A stretch of DNA of 64,000 nucleotides from Spirosoma agri (GTDB taxonomy: Bacteria; Bacteroidota; Bacteroidia; Cytophagales; Spirosomataceae), in contig NZ_JAAGNZ010000001.1 in assembly GCF_010747415.1 (NCBI RefSeq), positions 1,984,001 through 2,048,000 on the forward strand, given 5' to 3'. The notes below the pieces were generated by a model, which searched no databases, had not been told where the DNA came from, and saw only the letters and a program-made list of their open reading frames with translations. The translations under genes were made by a program, and so were the position numbers. Below are positions 32,687 to 42,594 of this stretch, one piece after another (position 1 is the stretch's first letter; each line of letters starts with the position of its first letter).

Positions 32687-33346
32687 CTATGGTTTAGACG
32701 GGGGCGGGCAGTTGGCCAGCTGAAGAACGCTATTCCGATTGAGCGTATGGGTGAGTTGCCAGCAATTATCATAAACGTCGCTGTATGTGACCCGGATATG
32801 GTAACTGCTGTCGGCAACTAAGTCACCCATCCATGAGACGAAAGGGCCACCATTCGACCCGCTTCGCTTAAACGTAAACAGCAGCCGATTGTCTCCTTCC
32901 TTGATAGCGCTTCCTGCATATAGTATGTCCGCATCTTTGCCACCCTGTACATAATCATCGCTAATCCGAAACTTCTTGCTGGTTCTGAGGAGCGAGTCAT
33001 ACTTAGAATTCGTTAACTGATTTTCAGGAATAGCATTTAAAGCGACCCGAAAATCATCCATTACACCAATGATAAACTCATTGTAGCTATCATTGTCTTT
33101 CTGGTGATAGGAAGTGGCAAATGATTTTATAAAAGCGGGGCCAACACCTTGATTTTCTAGGTAAATAACCAGTTGGTTGTCAGAAATCTCGTGCCGGATC
33201 TGCAAATAAGGCAGCACTGACTTATGCTGTTGCTCGCGGGCGATCTTGGTTTGAAAGATCGAAACGACCAAAGCGGCTAAACTCAGAAATGTGGCTGAAA
33301 TGCCAAGAAGCAGCTCAATATTGATGGTCCGTTTGGGAACACGCAT
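32687..33346 (-). CDS. Membrane-anchored hypothetical protein
   Basis: About 219 residues from ATG 33346 (upstream the frame opens only at TTG 33358). A single N-terminal membrane helix (LLLGISATFLSLAALVVSIF, about 9-28) is followed by a soluble domain with YLQIRHEISDNQLVIYLENQGVGPAFIKSF. Family is not recognised. It is divergent from sufB with about 141 bp between them. Confidence 0.65.
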   Translation of the reverse strand: MRVPKRTINIELLLGISATFLSLAALVVSIFQTKIAREQQHKSVLPYLQIRHEISDNQLVIYLENQGVGPAFIKSFATSYHQKDNDSYNEFIIGVMDDFRVALNAIPENQLTNSKYDSLLRTSKKFRISDDYVQGGKDADILYAGSAIKEGDNRLLFTFKRSGSNGGPFVSWMGDLVADSSYHIRVTYSDVYDNCWQLTHTLNRNSVLQLANCPPPSKP

Positions 33347-33487
33347 GGTAGAAGGCAATACCTGAATGAAATGCCCTAAATAACGGAAACTTTCCGATAT
33401 TTGTCCAACCTGCCCGGAACATACCTATCCAGGCTTTTGTTAAAATTATAACGCAATGGTGCAAAAACCACGCGATTAACCGAGACT

Positions 33488-34972
33488 ATGAGCAAGGACG
33501 CTGACATTCTAGAAAGCATAACCAACGCCGAATATAAATACGGATTCGAAACGCTGATCGAAGCGGACGAGGCTCCTGTGGGCCTTGACGAAAGCACGAT
33601 CCGTTTTATTTCCGCCAAGAAAAACGAACCCAGCTGGTTACTTGAAAACCGCCTGAAGGCATTCCGGTTGTGGCAGGAGATGATCGAACCGCATTGGCCG
33701 AACGTCAAATACCCGAAGATCGATTATCAGGCCATTAAGTACTATTCGGCACCGAAGCAGAAAAAAACGGTTAATTCGCTCGACGAGATCGACCCCGAAC
33801 TGCTGGATACGTTCAAGCGGCTCGGTATCTCGTTGAATGAGCAGAAACGACTGGCTGGTGTGGTCGATGGCGAAACGGAGCAACGGGAACTTCCTCGCGT
33901 CGCTGTCGATGCCGTTATGGATTCGGTTTCCGTAGCCACAACGTTCAAGAAAGACCTGGCCGAGCGCGGTATCATTTTCTGTTCCATCACCGAAGCCGTT
34001 CACGAGCATCCCGAACTGGTGAAAAAATACCTTGGCTCGGTTGTTCCGGCTAAGGACAATTATTTTGCTGCGCTGAATGCTGCCGTGTTTACCGATGGCT
34101 CGTTCTGCTACATTCCGAAAGGTGTTCGCTGTCCAATGGAGCTGTCGACCTATTTCCGCATCAATGCGGCTGGTACAGGCCAGTTCGAGCGGACGCTGAT
34201 CATTGCCGACGAAGGCTCGTACGTGAGCTACCTCGAAGGTTGCACGGCCCCTATGCGGGATGAGAATCAGCTCCACGCGGCTGTGGTTGAGTTGATTGCC
34301 CACGCCGATGCTGAAATCAAATACTCGACGGTACAGAACTGGTATCCGGGTGATAAAGAAGGTAAAGGAGGAATTTACAATTTCGTGACCAAACGCGGTA
34401 TCTGCGAGGGGGCGAATTCAAAAATATCCTGGACGCAGGTGGAAACGGGTTCATCCATCACCTGGAAATACCCGTCAGTGATCCTGAAAGGTGATAACTC
34501 GATCGGTGAGTTCTATTCGGTAGCCGTTACGAACAACATGCAACAGGCCGACACGGGCACCAAAATGGTCCACATCGGCAAAAACACCAAGAGCCGGATC
34601 GTATCGAAAGGTATTTCGGCGGGCAAGAGCCAGAACTCGTATCGGGGACTGGTGCAGGTGCTGAAACGCGCTGATAATGCCCGGAACTACTCGCAGTGTG
34701 ATTCGCTGTTGTTGGGTGATAAATGCGGTGCGCATACCTTCCCGTATCTGGAAGTAAGCAACCCATCGGCTACGGTCGAACACGAAGCGACCACTTCGAA
34801 AATCGGTGAAGATCAGTTATTTTACTGCAATCAGCGGGGTATCCCCACCGAGCAGGCCGTTGCATTGATCATCAATGGATACGCAAAAGAAGTGTTAAAT
34901 CAACTACCGATGGAGTTCGCCGTGGAAGCGCAAAAGCTACTGGCAATCAGTCTGGAAGGTAGTGTTGGTTAA
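33488..34972 (+). CDS. sufB: Fe-S cluster assembly protein SufB
   Basis: A 494-residue cytosolic scaffold protein that builds Fe-S clusters with SufC and SufD. The right-handed beta-helix core, [37 protein letters not shown] and [25 protein letters not shown] are highly conserved SufB blocks; Cys in CTAPM and in [16 protein letters not shown] are conserved. Normally sufB is followed by sufC and sufD. Here a terminator and an unrelated methyltransferase gene follow, so the operon is split. Confidence 0.97.
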   Translation: MSKDADILESITNAEYKYGFETLIEADEAPVGLDESTIRFISAKKNEPSWLLENRLKAFRLWQEMIEPHWPNVKYPKIDYQAIKYYSAPKQKKTVNSLDEIDPELLDTFKRLGISLNEQKRLAGVVDGETEQRELPRVAVDAVMDSVSVATTFKKDLAERGIIFCSITEAVHEHPELVKKYLGSVVPAKDNYFAALNAAVFTDGSFCYIPKGVRCPMELSTYFRINAAGTGQFERTLIIADEGSYVSYLEGCTAPMRDENQLHAAVVELIAHADAEIKYSTVQNWYPGDKEGKGGIYNFVTKRGICEGANSKISWTQVETGSSITWKYPSVILKGDNSIGEFYSVAVTNNMQQADTGTKMVHIGKNTKSRIVSKGISAGKSQNSYRGLVQVLKRADNARNYSQCDSLLLGDKCGAHTFPYLEVSNPSATVEHEATTSKIGEDQLFYCNQRGIPTEQAVALIINGYAKEVLNQLPMEFAVEAQKLLAISLEGSVG

Positions 34973-34995
34973 TAAAGAAATCAATAGCGAATTGG

Positions 34996-35025
34996 AAGCC
35001 TCTGCGGAAACGTAGGGGCTTTTTT
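34996..35025 (+). terminator. Terminator after sufB
   Basis: An 11-bp stem (34996-35006 with 35011-35021, including two G-T pairs) with a GAAA loop is followed by a T-tract. It ends the sufB transcript, which shows that sufB is not co-transcribed with the next gene. Confidence 0.88.
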
Positions 35026-35125
35026 GTGCGCTCTGTTGCCAACTATTGGCTGAGTTGAATCGGTGATAAAAAGGATTGTAACGCCAACTAGACACCACAT
35101 TGATGTATGACAAAGAACACTAACG

Positions 35126-35133
35126 TATCTTTG
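35126..35133 (+). promoter_or_regulatory. Bacteroidota -7 promoter element
   Basis: TATCTTTG matches TAnnTTTG and lies 19 bp before the methyltransferase start. A TTG at 35100-35102 is 23 bp upstream. Supports independent transcription after the sufB terminator. Confidence 0.6.
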
Positions 35134-35152
35134 CGGTGTTTTTCGAATAGGA

Positions 35153-36346
35153 ATGTCATTTACTAAATTATTTTTGCAGGCCGGACGTGATGAAGCCGTC
35201 CGGCGATTCCATCCCTGGGTATTCTCGCGGGCTATTGGTCGCTACGAAGGCAATCCCGAAGACGGTGACGTTGTCGAAGTGTTCGACCGGAAAGGGCATT
35301 ACCTGGCCACTGGCCATTACCACGATGGCAGTATTGCTATCCGTATCTTCTCGTTTGGCGCAACGGCTGGCGGTCCCGTAACACCAGACGTTCCCTACTG
35401 GACCGAGAAATTACGGCACATCCGCACGATACGGCAGGCTATCGTAACCGGTAACACGAACTGTTATCGGCTCGTTCACGGTGAGGGCGATGGCTGCACA
35501 GGCCTGATCGTAGATATGTACAACGGAGTCGCGGTGGTGCAGGCCCACTCCATCGGGATGCACCGCGAGCGGCAGTTAATTGCCGAGGCACTGAAAAATG
35601 TTTTCGGCGACGAACTACAGGCGGTCTATGACAAAAGTGCCGATACCCTTCCTGACGAATACGGGGCCACGGTGATCAATGGCTATTTGTATGGTCGAAC
35701 GATCGTACCGCATCCGGCGCAGGAAAATGGCAATACATTCCTGATTGACTGGATTACCGGTCAAAAAACTGGATTTTTCCTCGATCAGCGCGATAATCGC
35801 CAGTTATTGGCTCAGTATTCACACGGAAAGCGCGTTCTGAACGCATTCTGCTACTCGGGCGGATTTTCCATTTATGCGCTCAAAGCCGGAGCCAAGCTGG
35901 TTCACTCGGTCGATGTGTCGCAGAAGGCGATCGACTTGACGAATCAAAACGTTGCGGCCAACTTTGGCGAAACGGATAAACACGAAGCGTACGCAGAGGA
36001 TGTGATGCATTATCTGAAAGCCCACGATCACCAGTATGACGTCGTTGTGCTCGATCCGCCAGCGTTTGCCAAAAGCCTGACAGCACGACACCGGGCCGTG
36101 CAGGGTTACAAACGGCTGAACGCTGAAGGACTGCGTCGGGTCGCCAAAGGGGGGATTTTGTTCACGTTTTCCTGCTCACAGGTTGTTGATCGGGAGTTGT
36201 TTTACAACACCATCGTAGCCGCTGCCATTGAAGCCGGACGTCAGGTGCGCGTGTTGCATCACTTGAGTCAGCCCGCCGATCATCCCGTCAGTTTATTCCA
36301 TCCGGAAGGAGGATACCTGAAAGGATTGGTCTTATGGGTCGATTAA
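35153..36346 (+). CDS. Class I SAM-dependent rRNA methyltransferase (RlmI-like)
   Basis: A 397-residue cytosolic enzyme: an N-terminal PUA domain (about 1-75, with HPWVFSRAIGRYEG), a middle EEHEE-like region, and a C-terminal Rossmann methyltransferase (about 200-397). Visible motifs are LNAFCYSGGFSIYAL (motif I region), VLDPPAFAKS (motif IV) and FTFSCSQVV with a Cys (motif VI). It probably methylates a cytosine at C5 of 23S rRNA, as RlmI does for C1962. The exact target is by family analogy. Confidence 0.92.
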   Translation: MSFTKLFLQAGRDEAVRRFHPWVFSRAIGRYEGNPEDGDVVEVFDRKGHYLATGHYHDGSIAIRIFSFGATAGGPVTPDVPYWTEKLRHIRTIRQAIVTGNTNCYRLVHGEGDGCTGLIVDMYNGVAVVQAHSIGMHRERQLIAEALKNVFGDELQAVYDKSADTLPDEYGATVINGYLYGRTIVPHPAQENGNTFLIDWITGQKTGFFLDQRDNRQLLAQYSHGKRVLNAFCYSGGFSIYALKAGAKLVHSVDVSQKAIDLTNQNVAANFGETDKHEAYAEDVMHYLKAHDHQYDVVVLDPPAFAKSLTARHRAVQGYKRLNAEGLRRVAKGGILFTFSCSQVVDRELFYNTIVAAAIEAGRQVRVLHHLSQPADHPVSLFHPEGGYLKGLVLWVD

Positions 36347-36585
36347 TTGGCCCGTTTAATGATTGTCTGGCTAGTCAGCAGGGTCATTTAAGGCATAACG
36401 AAATGCCTTCGTTACTAGTTAATAGAGAAAACGCCGGTCAGCGATACAACATAGAGCCCTTTCCGTTAATTTTGGCCCCAACCGGGATGCCGGATCAACG
36501 GAGTGGCTGCCTGATAATCCGGCACAGTCCGCCGTTGCGGGCCCAACCAGTCTTTTTACAACTCGATATATACCCCTAGCTGGAT

Positions 36586-38358
36586 ATGGCTGAATTAATC
36601 CGAATGCCCAAGATGAGCGACACAATGACCGAAGGCGTCATTGCGGAATGGCACAAAAAAGTGGGCGATAAAGTAAAGTCCGGCGATGTGCTGGCTGAAG
36701 TCGAAACCGATAAGGCGACGATGGACCTCGAATCGTACGAAGAAGGTACGTTGCTGTATATCGGCGTCGAAAAAGGAGCATCCGTACCAGTAGACGGTGT
36801 GCTGGCCATCATTGGTGCCGACGGCGAAGATTATAAAGCCCTGCTCAACGGATCGAGTGGCGGCAGTCAGGAAGCACCGAAAGAAGAAGCGAAACCAGCG
36901 CCACCAGCGGGTGATGCCGCCCCTGCACCCAACGGTGCCGCCAGTGGTGAAACCGCTACCAAATTGCCCGATCAGAAGGCTGTTTCAGCCGCCCCGGCCG
37001 AGAATGTCAACGCAACTGTCATTCGTATGCCCAAGATGAGCGATACGATGACGGAAGGGACCATTGTTGCCTGGCATAAGAAAGAAGGCGACACGGTGAA
37101 ATCCGGTGACATTCTGGCCGAAGTCGAAACCGACAAAGCTACCATGGATCTGGAAGCCTACGAAGAAGGTACGTTGTTGTACGTCGGCGTGAAAGAAGGG
37201 TCAGCGGTTGCCGTAGACGATATCATCGCCGTTGTCGGTGAGAAAGGTGCTAACTTCAAAGTGCTTCTGGATGGTGGTGGGTCTGCTCCTGCACCCGCTG
37301 AGCAACAGGCTCCCGCGGGCGAGAGTGGTAGCGAAACGGCCCAGCAAAATCCACAGGCCGATTTGCCAGCTAATGCTGACAGCGATTTGTCTTACGGTGG
37401 TGGTGAAGGCGATGGCGCTGAATCGAATGGTCGCCTGAAAGCGTCGCCCTTAGCCAAGCGCATTGCTGAAGAAAAAGGAATCAATCTGGCTCAGGTTCAT
37501 GGAAGCGGTCCGGAAGGTCGTATAGTGAAGAGCGATGTCGAGTCGTTCGTACCGGGCGCACCCGCTGCCAAACCAGCGCCTGCGCAACCAGCGGCTCCCG
37601 CGCCAGCCCCAGCTCCCGCAGCATCACAACCCGCGCCGGCAGCACCACAGCCCGCTCCCGCAGCATCGCAGCCACAAGGAGACTATGAAGATGTGCCGGT
37701 TAGCCAGATGCGCAAAACGATTGCCCGTCGACTGAGCGAAAGCCTGTTCACCGCTCCGCACTTCTACCTGACCATGGAAATCAACATGGACAAGGCGATG
37801 GATCTGCGCGGAACTGTCAACGCGGTTAGTCCGGTGAAGGTGTCGTTCAATGATTTTGTGATCAAAGCGGCTGCGCTGGCGTTGAAACAGCACCCGAACG
37901 TAAACTCATCGTGGTTAGGTGATAAAATCCGGAAATACAAATACGTCAACATTGGCGTAGCGGTAGCCGTAGACGAAGGACTACTAGTTCCGGTCGTTCG
38001 GAACGCCGATCAGAAAACGCTTTCGACCATTTCGGGCGAAGTGAAAGACCTGGCCGGGAAAGCAAAAGATAAAAAACTGCAACCGAAAGACTGGGAGGGA
38101 AGCACTTTCTCGATCTCGAACCTTGGTATGTTCGGCATCGAAGAATTTACGGCCATCATCAACCCACCCGATTCCTGCATTCTGGCCATTGGGGCAATCA
38201 AGCAAACCGTTAAGGTTGAAAACGGTGAGATCAAGCCTACCAATGTCATGAAGGTGACGCTCTCCTGCGACCACCGGGTCGTTGATGGCGCAACGGGTTC
38301 TGCCTTCCTGCAGACGCTCAAGCAACTGCTCGAAGACCCAATGCGGATGCTGGTCTAA
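36586..38358 (+). CDS. Pyruvate dehydrogenase complex E2, dihydrolipoamide acetyltransferase
   Basis: A 590-residue multidomain E2. Two lipoyl domains each carry the lipoylated Lys in ETDKATMDLE (K43 and K184). They are joined by Ala/Pro-rich linkers (for example PAPAPAASQPAPAA near 340-360), then a peripheral-subunit-binding domain (LKASPLAKRIAEEKGINLAQVHGSGPEGRIVKSDVE split over about 284-320) and the catalytic domain (about 370-590) with CDHRVVDGATG. It moves acetyl groups from the E1 thiamine to CoA. The E1 and E3 genes are not adjacent. Two lipoyl domains is common in Bacteroidota. Confidence 0.96.
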   Translation: MAELIRMPKMSDTMTEGVIAEWHKKVGDKVKSGDVLAEVETDKATMDLESYEEGTLLYIGVEKGASVPVDGVLAIIGADGEDYKALLNGSSGGSQEAPKEEAKPAPPAGDAAPAPNGAASGETATKLPDQKAVSAAPAENVNATVIRMPKMSDTMTEGTIVAWHKKEGDTVKSGDILAEVETDKATMDLEAYEEGTLLYVGVKEGSAVAVDDIIAVVGEKGANFKVLLDGGGSAPAPAEQQAPAGESGSETAQQNPQADLPANADSDLSYGGGEGDGAESNGRLKASPLAKRIAEEKGINLAQVHGSGPEGRIVKSDVESFVPGAPAAKPAPAQPAAPAPAPAPAASQPAPAAPQPAPAASQPQGDYEDVPVSQMRKTIARRLSESLFTAPHFYLTMEINMDKAMDLRGTVNAVSPVKVSFNDFVIKAAALALKQHPNVNSSWLGDKIRKYKYVNIGVAVAVDEGLLVPVVRNADQKTLSTISGEVKDLAGKAKDKKLQPKDWEGSTFSISNLGMFGIEEFTAIINPPDSCILAIGAIKQTVKVENGEIKPTNVMKVTLSCDHRVVDGATGSAFLQTLKQLLEDPMRMLV

Positions 38359-38431
38359 ATAGTTTGCCGGTTTATCGGGATAATAGGGTTTAAGCCCCGC
38401 ATTCCGATAAACCAAAACACTTACAAATCAT

Positions 38432-38466
38432 AAAAAGGGCCTCCTGAAATTCAGGAGGCCCTTTTT
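38432..38466. terminator. Bidirectional terminator
   Basis: Perfect 17-bp arms (38432-38448 and 38450-38466) with A-tracts on one side and T-tracts on the other, so it works for both the E2 gene (plus) and the thioredoxin gene (minus). A weaker hairpin, GGTTTATCGGGA with TTCCGATAAACC, lies just before it at about 38368-38412. Confidence 0.92.
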
Positions 38467-38486
38467 GCTATCTATTGAAGAGCGAA

Positions 38487-38831
38487 CTATACCGTTGTTG
38501 GTTCCAGAGCAGCCTGTAGCTTTTGCTCCAAAACGTTGCGGGGAACGGCACCGATAACCTTGTCGATCAATTGACCGTTTTTGAAGACCATCAACGTCGG
38601 GATACTACGGATACCGAACTTAGCAGGAATCTGGGCGTTTTGATCAACGTCCATTTTCGCCACAACGGCTCTGCCTTCGTATTCACCAGCGAGTTGTTCC
38701 ACAACTGGTCCGATCATTTTACATGGACCGCACCATTCGGCCCAAAAATCTACTAAAACCGGCTTATCGGAATTAATCAGTTCGTTGAAGTTCGCATCGG
38801 TCGCTTCGACGGCATGTGATCCTGCTGCCAT
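38487..38831 (-). CDS. trxA: Thioredoxin
   Basis: About 114 residues from the internal ATG at 38831 (MAAGSHAVEATDANF); an upstream ATG at 38873 would add 14 residues and is less typical. The active site WCGPCK, the conserved FWAEWCGPC strand and cis-Pro in RSIPTLMVFKNG are present. It is a general protein-disulfide reductase of the cytosol. It converges on the PDH E2 gene with the shared terminator between. Which gene in the genome is the main trx cannot be judged here. Confidence 0.92.
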   Translation of the reverse strand: MAAGSHAVEATDANFNELINSDKPVLVDFWAEWCGPCKMIGPVVEQLAGEYEGRAVVAKMDVDQNAQIPAKFGIRSIPTLMVFKNGQLIDKVIGAVPRNVLEQKLQAALEPTTV

Positions 38832-38951
38832 GAGTGAAATCTGTTTATTTAGTTTAACTTGTTTCTCACTCATAAACCGTTTTCAGGGCGATTAGTTCCG
38901 GATTATGTTCTTCCTGGGGCCTCTTTCCCCAGATACAATGAGTGGACTGAC

Positions 38952-39806
38952 CTATGGCTGAATTTCCTTTTCGGTGTGAGTTGGTTCGCCCACCGGCGGC
39001 CGATAGGTCTGGAATGGAATCTTCAAAAGGCCGCCAATATGCGAGTGCTCACGCGGTTGTGGGTGCGTGTCGATGCCGTAGTGGATGTCCTTGCCCGCCA
39101 TTTCGTGGTAAGTGCCGAACAGCCGGTCCCAGTACGGAAAAATATTGCCATAGTTGGTGTTGGTGACGGGTAACACATAATGGTGGTGAACGTGGTGCAT
39201 ATTGGGTGTTACGATAACCAGCCCCAGTAATCGGTCGGCCCAGCGTGGCAGCTCGATGTTGGCGTGATTGAACTGAGAGAGCAGCACCGACAACGCCTGA
39301 TACAAAAAAACAAGCCACATCGGCGCACCGGTCACCAGAACGGCCAGTAGCGTAAAGACGAACCGGATTACGCTTTCGCCGGGGTGATGACGGTTCGCCG
39401 TGGTCGTATCCACATACACATCGGTGTGGTGAATAAGATGAAATCGCCACAAAAACGTAACCTGGTGCTGGGTCCAGTGGGGTAACCAGGCACCAACCAG
39501 ATCTAAAGCCAGTAAGCCAAGCAGTAATTCAGCCCAGCGTGGCAACGATAGCCATTGGAGCAGACCAACATGGTGCTGCACCGTCCAGTCGCTGGTCCGC
39601 AGTAGCAGAAAAGCTAGACACACATTGACCACAGCGGTTGTCAGCGTAAAGAAAATATTGATCCCGGCATGGGTGGTTTTCCGGTACGAAAACTGAAACA
39701 ACGGAACCGCGGTTTCGATTAGCCAGAAGATAGTGATGCCACCGACTAGTATCAAACTTCGATGTAACGACGGAATGTGCTCAAAATAATTGACAAGACG
39801 TTCCAT
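38952..39806 (-). CDS. Sterol desaturase/fatty-acid hydroxylase family protein
   Basis: A 284-residue membrane di-iron enzyme with four to six hydrophobic segments. Iron-binding His boxes are visible: HWTQHQ, HLIHHTD, NRHHPGES, and HHVHHHYVLP. Relatives hydroxylate or desaturate sterols, carotenoids or fatty acids. This is the longer second member of the superfamily in the window (the other starts at 29125) and is not closely alike. Substrate unknown. Confidence 0.85.
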   Translation of the reverse strand: MERLVNYFEHIPSLHRSLILVGGITIFWLIETAVPLFQFSYRKTTHAGINIFFTLTTAVVNVCLAFLLLRTSDWTVQHHVGLLQWLSLPRWAELLLGLLALDLVGAWLPHWTQHQVTFLWRFHLIHHTDVYVDTTTANRHHPGESVIRFVFTLLAVLVTGAPMWLVFLYQALSVLLSQFNHANIELPRWADRLLGLVIVTPNMHHVHHHYVLPVTNTNYGNIFPYWDRLFGTYHEMAGKDIHYGIDTHPQPREHSHIGGLLKIPFQTYRPPVGEPTHTEKEIQP

Positions 39807-39989
39807 GGGTTTTGTCTTATTCGTTAGCCTTATTGTTCAAATATACGATTTATGTGGAACACCAGAGGCATGGTAAACCCTCCGCGTTTGCCATTCGTCG
39901 CGGCTACTCTATATACAGTAAAAGCTGTTATACTTGTCCGTTTCGATTTTCGGTCGTTGGTTTGTGTCACTGATTACTACGAACTAAAA

Positions 39990-40505
39990 ATGCCTCAGCC
40001 AAAACTTGCCCGTGAATCCATGACGGTGATGACCGAAATGGTGCTTCCCAACGATACCAATACGCTTAATAACCTGATGGGCGGGCGCTTATTACACTTC
40101 ATGGACATTGCGGCTGCGATTGCCGCTCAAAAGCATTCCAACCGTATCGTCGTGACGGCTTCGGTCGATAACGTGTCTTTCTCCGAACCGATCCGGTTGG
40201 GTAACATCGTCACCATGAAAGCCCAGGTGACACGGGCGTTCAGTTCGTCGATGGAGGTATTTATTGAGGTGTGGGCCGAAGACATTCCGGCGGGTATTCG
40301 GGTGAGTACAAACAGCGCGTTTTATACGTTCGTCGCTGTTGATCAGAGCGGTCGACCGATCGAAGTTCCGACGGTTATTCCCGAAACCGACGAGGAGAAA
40401 GACCGCTATGCCAGCGCATTGCGTCGACGGCAACTGCGCTTAGTATTAGCCGGTCGTATGAATCCCGAGGATGCCGTTGAACTCCGTGAGTATTTGAAAG
40501 TCTAA
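39990..40505 (+). CDS. Acyl-CoA thioesterase, hotdog fold (BACH-like)
   Basis: About 171 residues from ATG 39990; the frame is open to 39852 but the additional 46 residues look non-protein and precede a typical start (MPQPKLARESMTVMTEMVLP). Family motif NDTNTLNNLMGGRLLHFMDIAAAIAA holds the conserved Asn and catalytic Asp region. It should hydrolyse medium- to long-chain acyl-CoA. Its C terminus extends with a charged helix (EEKDRYASALRRRQLRLVLAGRM split), longer than the paralogue at 13790. Confidence 0.9.
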   Translation: MPQPKLARESMTVMTEMVLPNDTNTLNNLMGGRLLHFMDIAAAIAAQKHSNRIVVTASVDNVSFSEPIRLGNIVTMKAQVTRAFSSSMEVFIEVWAEDIPAGIRVSTNSAFYTFVAVDQSGRPIEVPTVIPETDEEKDRYASALRRRQLRLVLAGRMNPEDAVELREYLKV

Positions 40506-40658
40506 ACGAAGTCTTAACCGCCGGGCGACCCTACAGGATTTGTCTAATTTACTTTGATCTGTTTGATTTCGTTATTCGCTTCTTTGGAGTGCTTTACTGG
40601 TATAAGATCATGGTCAGTCAGGTAAATCCCATAAATGCCGCGGGGCCGCCCGGCGGTT

Positions 40659-41177
40659 TTAATTAGCCAGCCTGATCGACTGCCAGGCCACCATTTGCCA
40701 TTGCTTGCCTTTACGCACGTATACATCCGTGTATTTCAGGTGCGTGTTGATCGTCTCGCCATTACTCATGGCCTTGATCATACACATACCATTGATAATG
40801 GCCGTGTTACCGTAGATGCGGACCTTTTGTTCTTCCACATCAATGGCATCGTACTTCGACTTACCGTCGCGGATGGATTGAATATACGACTGTTTGTTGT
40901 CCGTATTTCCGTTCGAGTGCGTGTAGACCAGATCATTGCCAAGCACCTGATCGAGTACGGCGTAATCTTTGCTGATCTGCGCTTCAAACCGTTGCTTTTC
41001 CGCAGCAATAACCGCATCCACGGTGGCCGCTTTCTCGTCGGCCGAATGGGCCATGGTCGACGTGGGGGCGGCCGCCGTGGATACGGCCGCCGTGGACACG
41101 GATGGGACGGGTACGGCTGACTGGGCATGTACCGAATAAACAGAAAGAAGAAGGGCCAGGGTAAGGATGTTTTTCAT
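40659..41177 (-). CDS. Secreted SnoaL/NTF2-like (DUF4440) protein
   Basis: A 172-residue protein with a signal peptide (to about 19), a short Ala/Ser/Thr/Val/Pro-rich linker with a near-duplicated STAAVSTAA unit (the DNA here, about 41070-41100, is a short tandem repeat), and an NTF2-like cone-shaped domain (about 55-172; FEAQISKDYAVLDQVLGNDLVYTHSNG). Relatives are steroid isomerases or unassigned binding proteins. It lies upstream of nothing recognisable that would reveal its ligand. Confidence 0.75.
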   Translation of the reverse strand: MKNILTLALLLSVYSVHAQSAVPVPSVSTAAVSTAAAPTSTMAHSADEKAATVDAVIAAEKQRFEAQISKDYAVLDQVLGNDLVYTHSNGNTDNKQSYIQSIRDGKSKYDAIDVEEQKVRIYGNTAIINGMCMIKAMSNGETINTHLKYTDVYVRKGKQWQMVAWQSIRLAN

Positions 41178-41233
41178 AATCTCAAAAGAAATGATGAATC
41201 GATTCCTACCGTTTGCCAGTTGGTAGAACGAGC

Positions 41234-42559
41234 TTACTTCGCCTGCATTTGCAGGATGGCCTGATAGACCAGAACTTTGAACTTGTCGTTCAAATCCCCA
41301 TAGCTGTTGGGGGCTTTCTGTGTATAAAGCAGACCGACAATCCCTTCTTTGGGGTCGACCCAGTACGTGGTGCCGAAAAAGCCACCCCAGTCATACGATC
41401 CCTGCGACACGGGTAAACGGGATGCGCTGCGCTCCGACGTGATGGAAAACCCCAACCCGAATTTGTTGGCCCCCTGATTCACGTCGCCAATCTGATTGGT
41501 TGTAATGAGCCGCACCGTTGTCGGACTAAGAATGCGTTTGCCGTTGTATTCACCCCCGTTGAGCATCATTTGCAGGAAAATCGCGTAGTCATACAGGGTA
41601 GATGACAACCCCGCGCCACCGGAGAAGTACGTTCCCGGTCTGCTGGGATAATCGGCAGGGACACCACCACGGGCGGGCATCGGCCTTATGCTGGCCGTCG
41701 AGTCTTCGGTGTAAAGCGTTGCCAGTCGATTTTGCTTTGAGGTGGGCAGGTAAAAATAGGTGTCGTTCATCCCCAGCGGATCGAACAACCGCGTCCGAAG
41801 AAACTGATCGAGTGGTTGCCCGGACAGCACTTCGATGAGGTAGCCAACCACGTCGACACTGAGGCCGTAGGTCCAGCGGTCGCCGGGTTGGTGCATGAGC
41901 GGCAAGCTTGCCAGCCGAGTCATGGCATCGGCCAGTAGTATGCCATCAGGCGCACCGATACCACTTGGAATTTTATTTTTGGCGTAGATCGCAACGGCTT
42001 CTTTGGTTCCGATGCTTGGGTAGCTAATGCCCGACGTATGCGTCAGGATGTGCCGGATGGTAATCTCCCGCTTCGCCGGAACGGTCGTGTACGTAGTGTC
42101 TTTCTCGTTGTATTTGTCCAGCATTTTCGGATTTTTGAACGCGGGAATGTACTTCGAAATCGGATCGTCGAGCAGGAATTTTCCTTCTTCGAACAGCATC
42201 ATCAATCCAATGCTCGTCAGGGCTTTTGTCTGTGAGGCAATTCGGAAAATGGCGTCGCGCTTGAGGGGCGTTTTGGCCTGAATATCATCCTGACCGTAGG
42301 CTTTGTGATACACGATCTTGCCGTTTCGGGCAACCAGCACCGCAACGCCTGCCTGACGACCTTTGGCGATATACTCGTTGATAACGGCATCCATCCGCTG
42401 AAGCCGGGCTGTGCTCATGCCAACCGTTTCAGCCGTAGCATCCTGCAACGGAGCCGATTTCGCCAGTCCGTTCGCCGTGACGGATTGAGCCGGAAGGTTT
42501 TGTAGGAAAGATGATAGAAAAAAACCGACCATCAGGCCGGTTAGGAGAACTTGTTTCAT
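41234..42559 (-). CDS. Secreted serine hydrolase, class C beta-lactamase family
   Basis: A 441-residue exported protein with signal peptide (to about 26). The serine beta-lactamase/D-peptidase fold is marked by SQTK (SxxK nucleophile Ser, near 110) in FRIASQTKALTS, by YGLSVD as the Tyr motif region, and by FGLGFSIT and GGFFGTTYWVDP near the third motif. Such proteins are esterases, D-aminopeptidases or penicillin-binding-like; resistance is not implied. The C terminus lacks the DUF3471 tail that some relatives have. Confidence 0.9.
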   Translation of the reverse strand: MKQVLLTGLMVGFFLSSFLQNLPAQSVTANGLAKSAPLQDATAETVGMSTARLQRMDAVINEYIAKGRQAGVAVLVARNGKIVYHKAYGQDDIQAKTPLKRDAIFRIASQTKALTSIGLMMLFEEGKFLLDDPISKYIPAFKNPKMLDKYNEKDTTYTTVPAKREITIRHILTHTSGISYPSIGTKEAVAIYAKNKIPSGIGAPDGILLADAMTRLASLPLMHQPGDRWTYGLSVDVVGYLIEVLSGQPLDQFLRTRLFDPLGMNDTYFYLPTSKQNRLATLYTEDSTASIRPMPARGGVPADYPSRPGTYFSGGAGLSSTLYDYAIFLQMMLNGGEYNGKRILSPTTVRLITTNQIGDVNQGANKFGLGFSITSERSASRLPVSQGSYDWGGFFGTTYWVDPKEGIVGLLYTQKAPNSYGDLNDKFKVLVYQAILQMQAK

Positions 42560-42594
42560 GAACGAGCCGGAGTTAGGAGCCGGTACGAAGATAC

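Noticed and set aside
41060..41110. CRISPR-like or minisatellite repeat
   Set aside because: It is a short in-frame duplication encoding Ser-Thr-Ala-Ala units of a linker in the secreted NTF2-like protein.
41234..42559. Antibiotic-resistance beta-lactamase
   Set aside because: The fold family includes many esterases and peptidases; the sequence shows SxxK but nothing specific for antibiotic hydrolysis.
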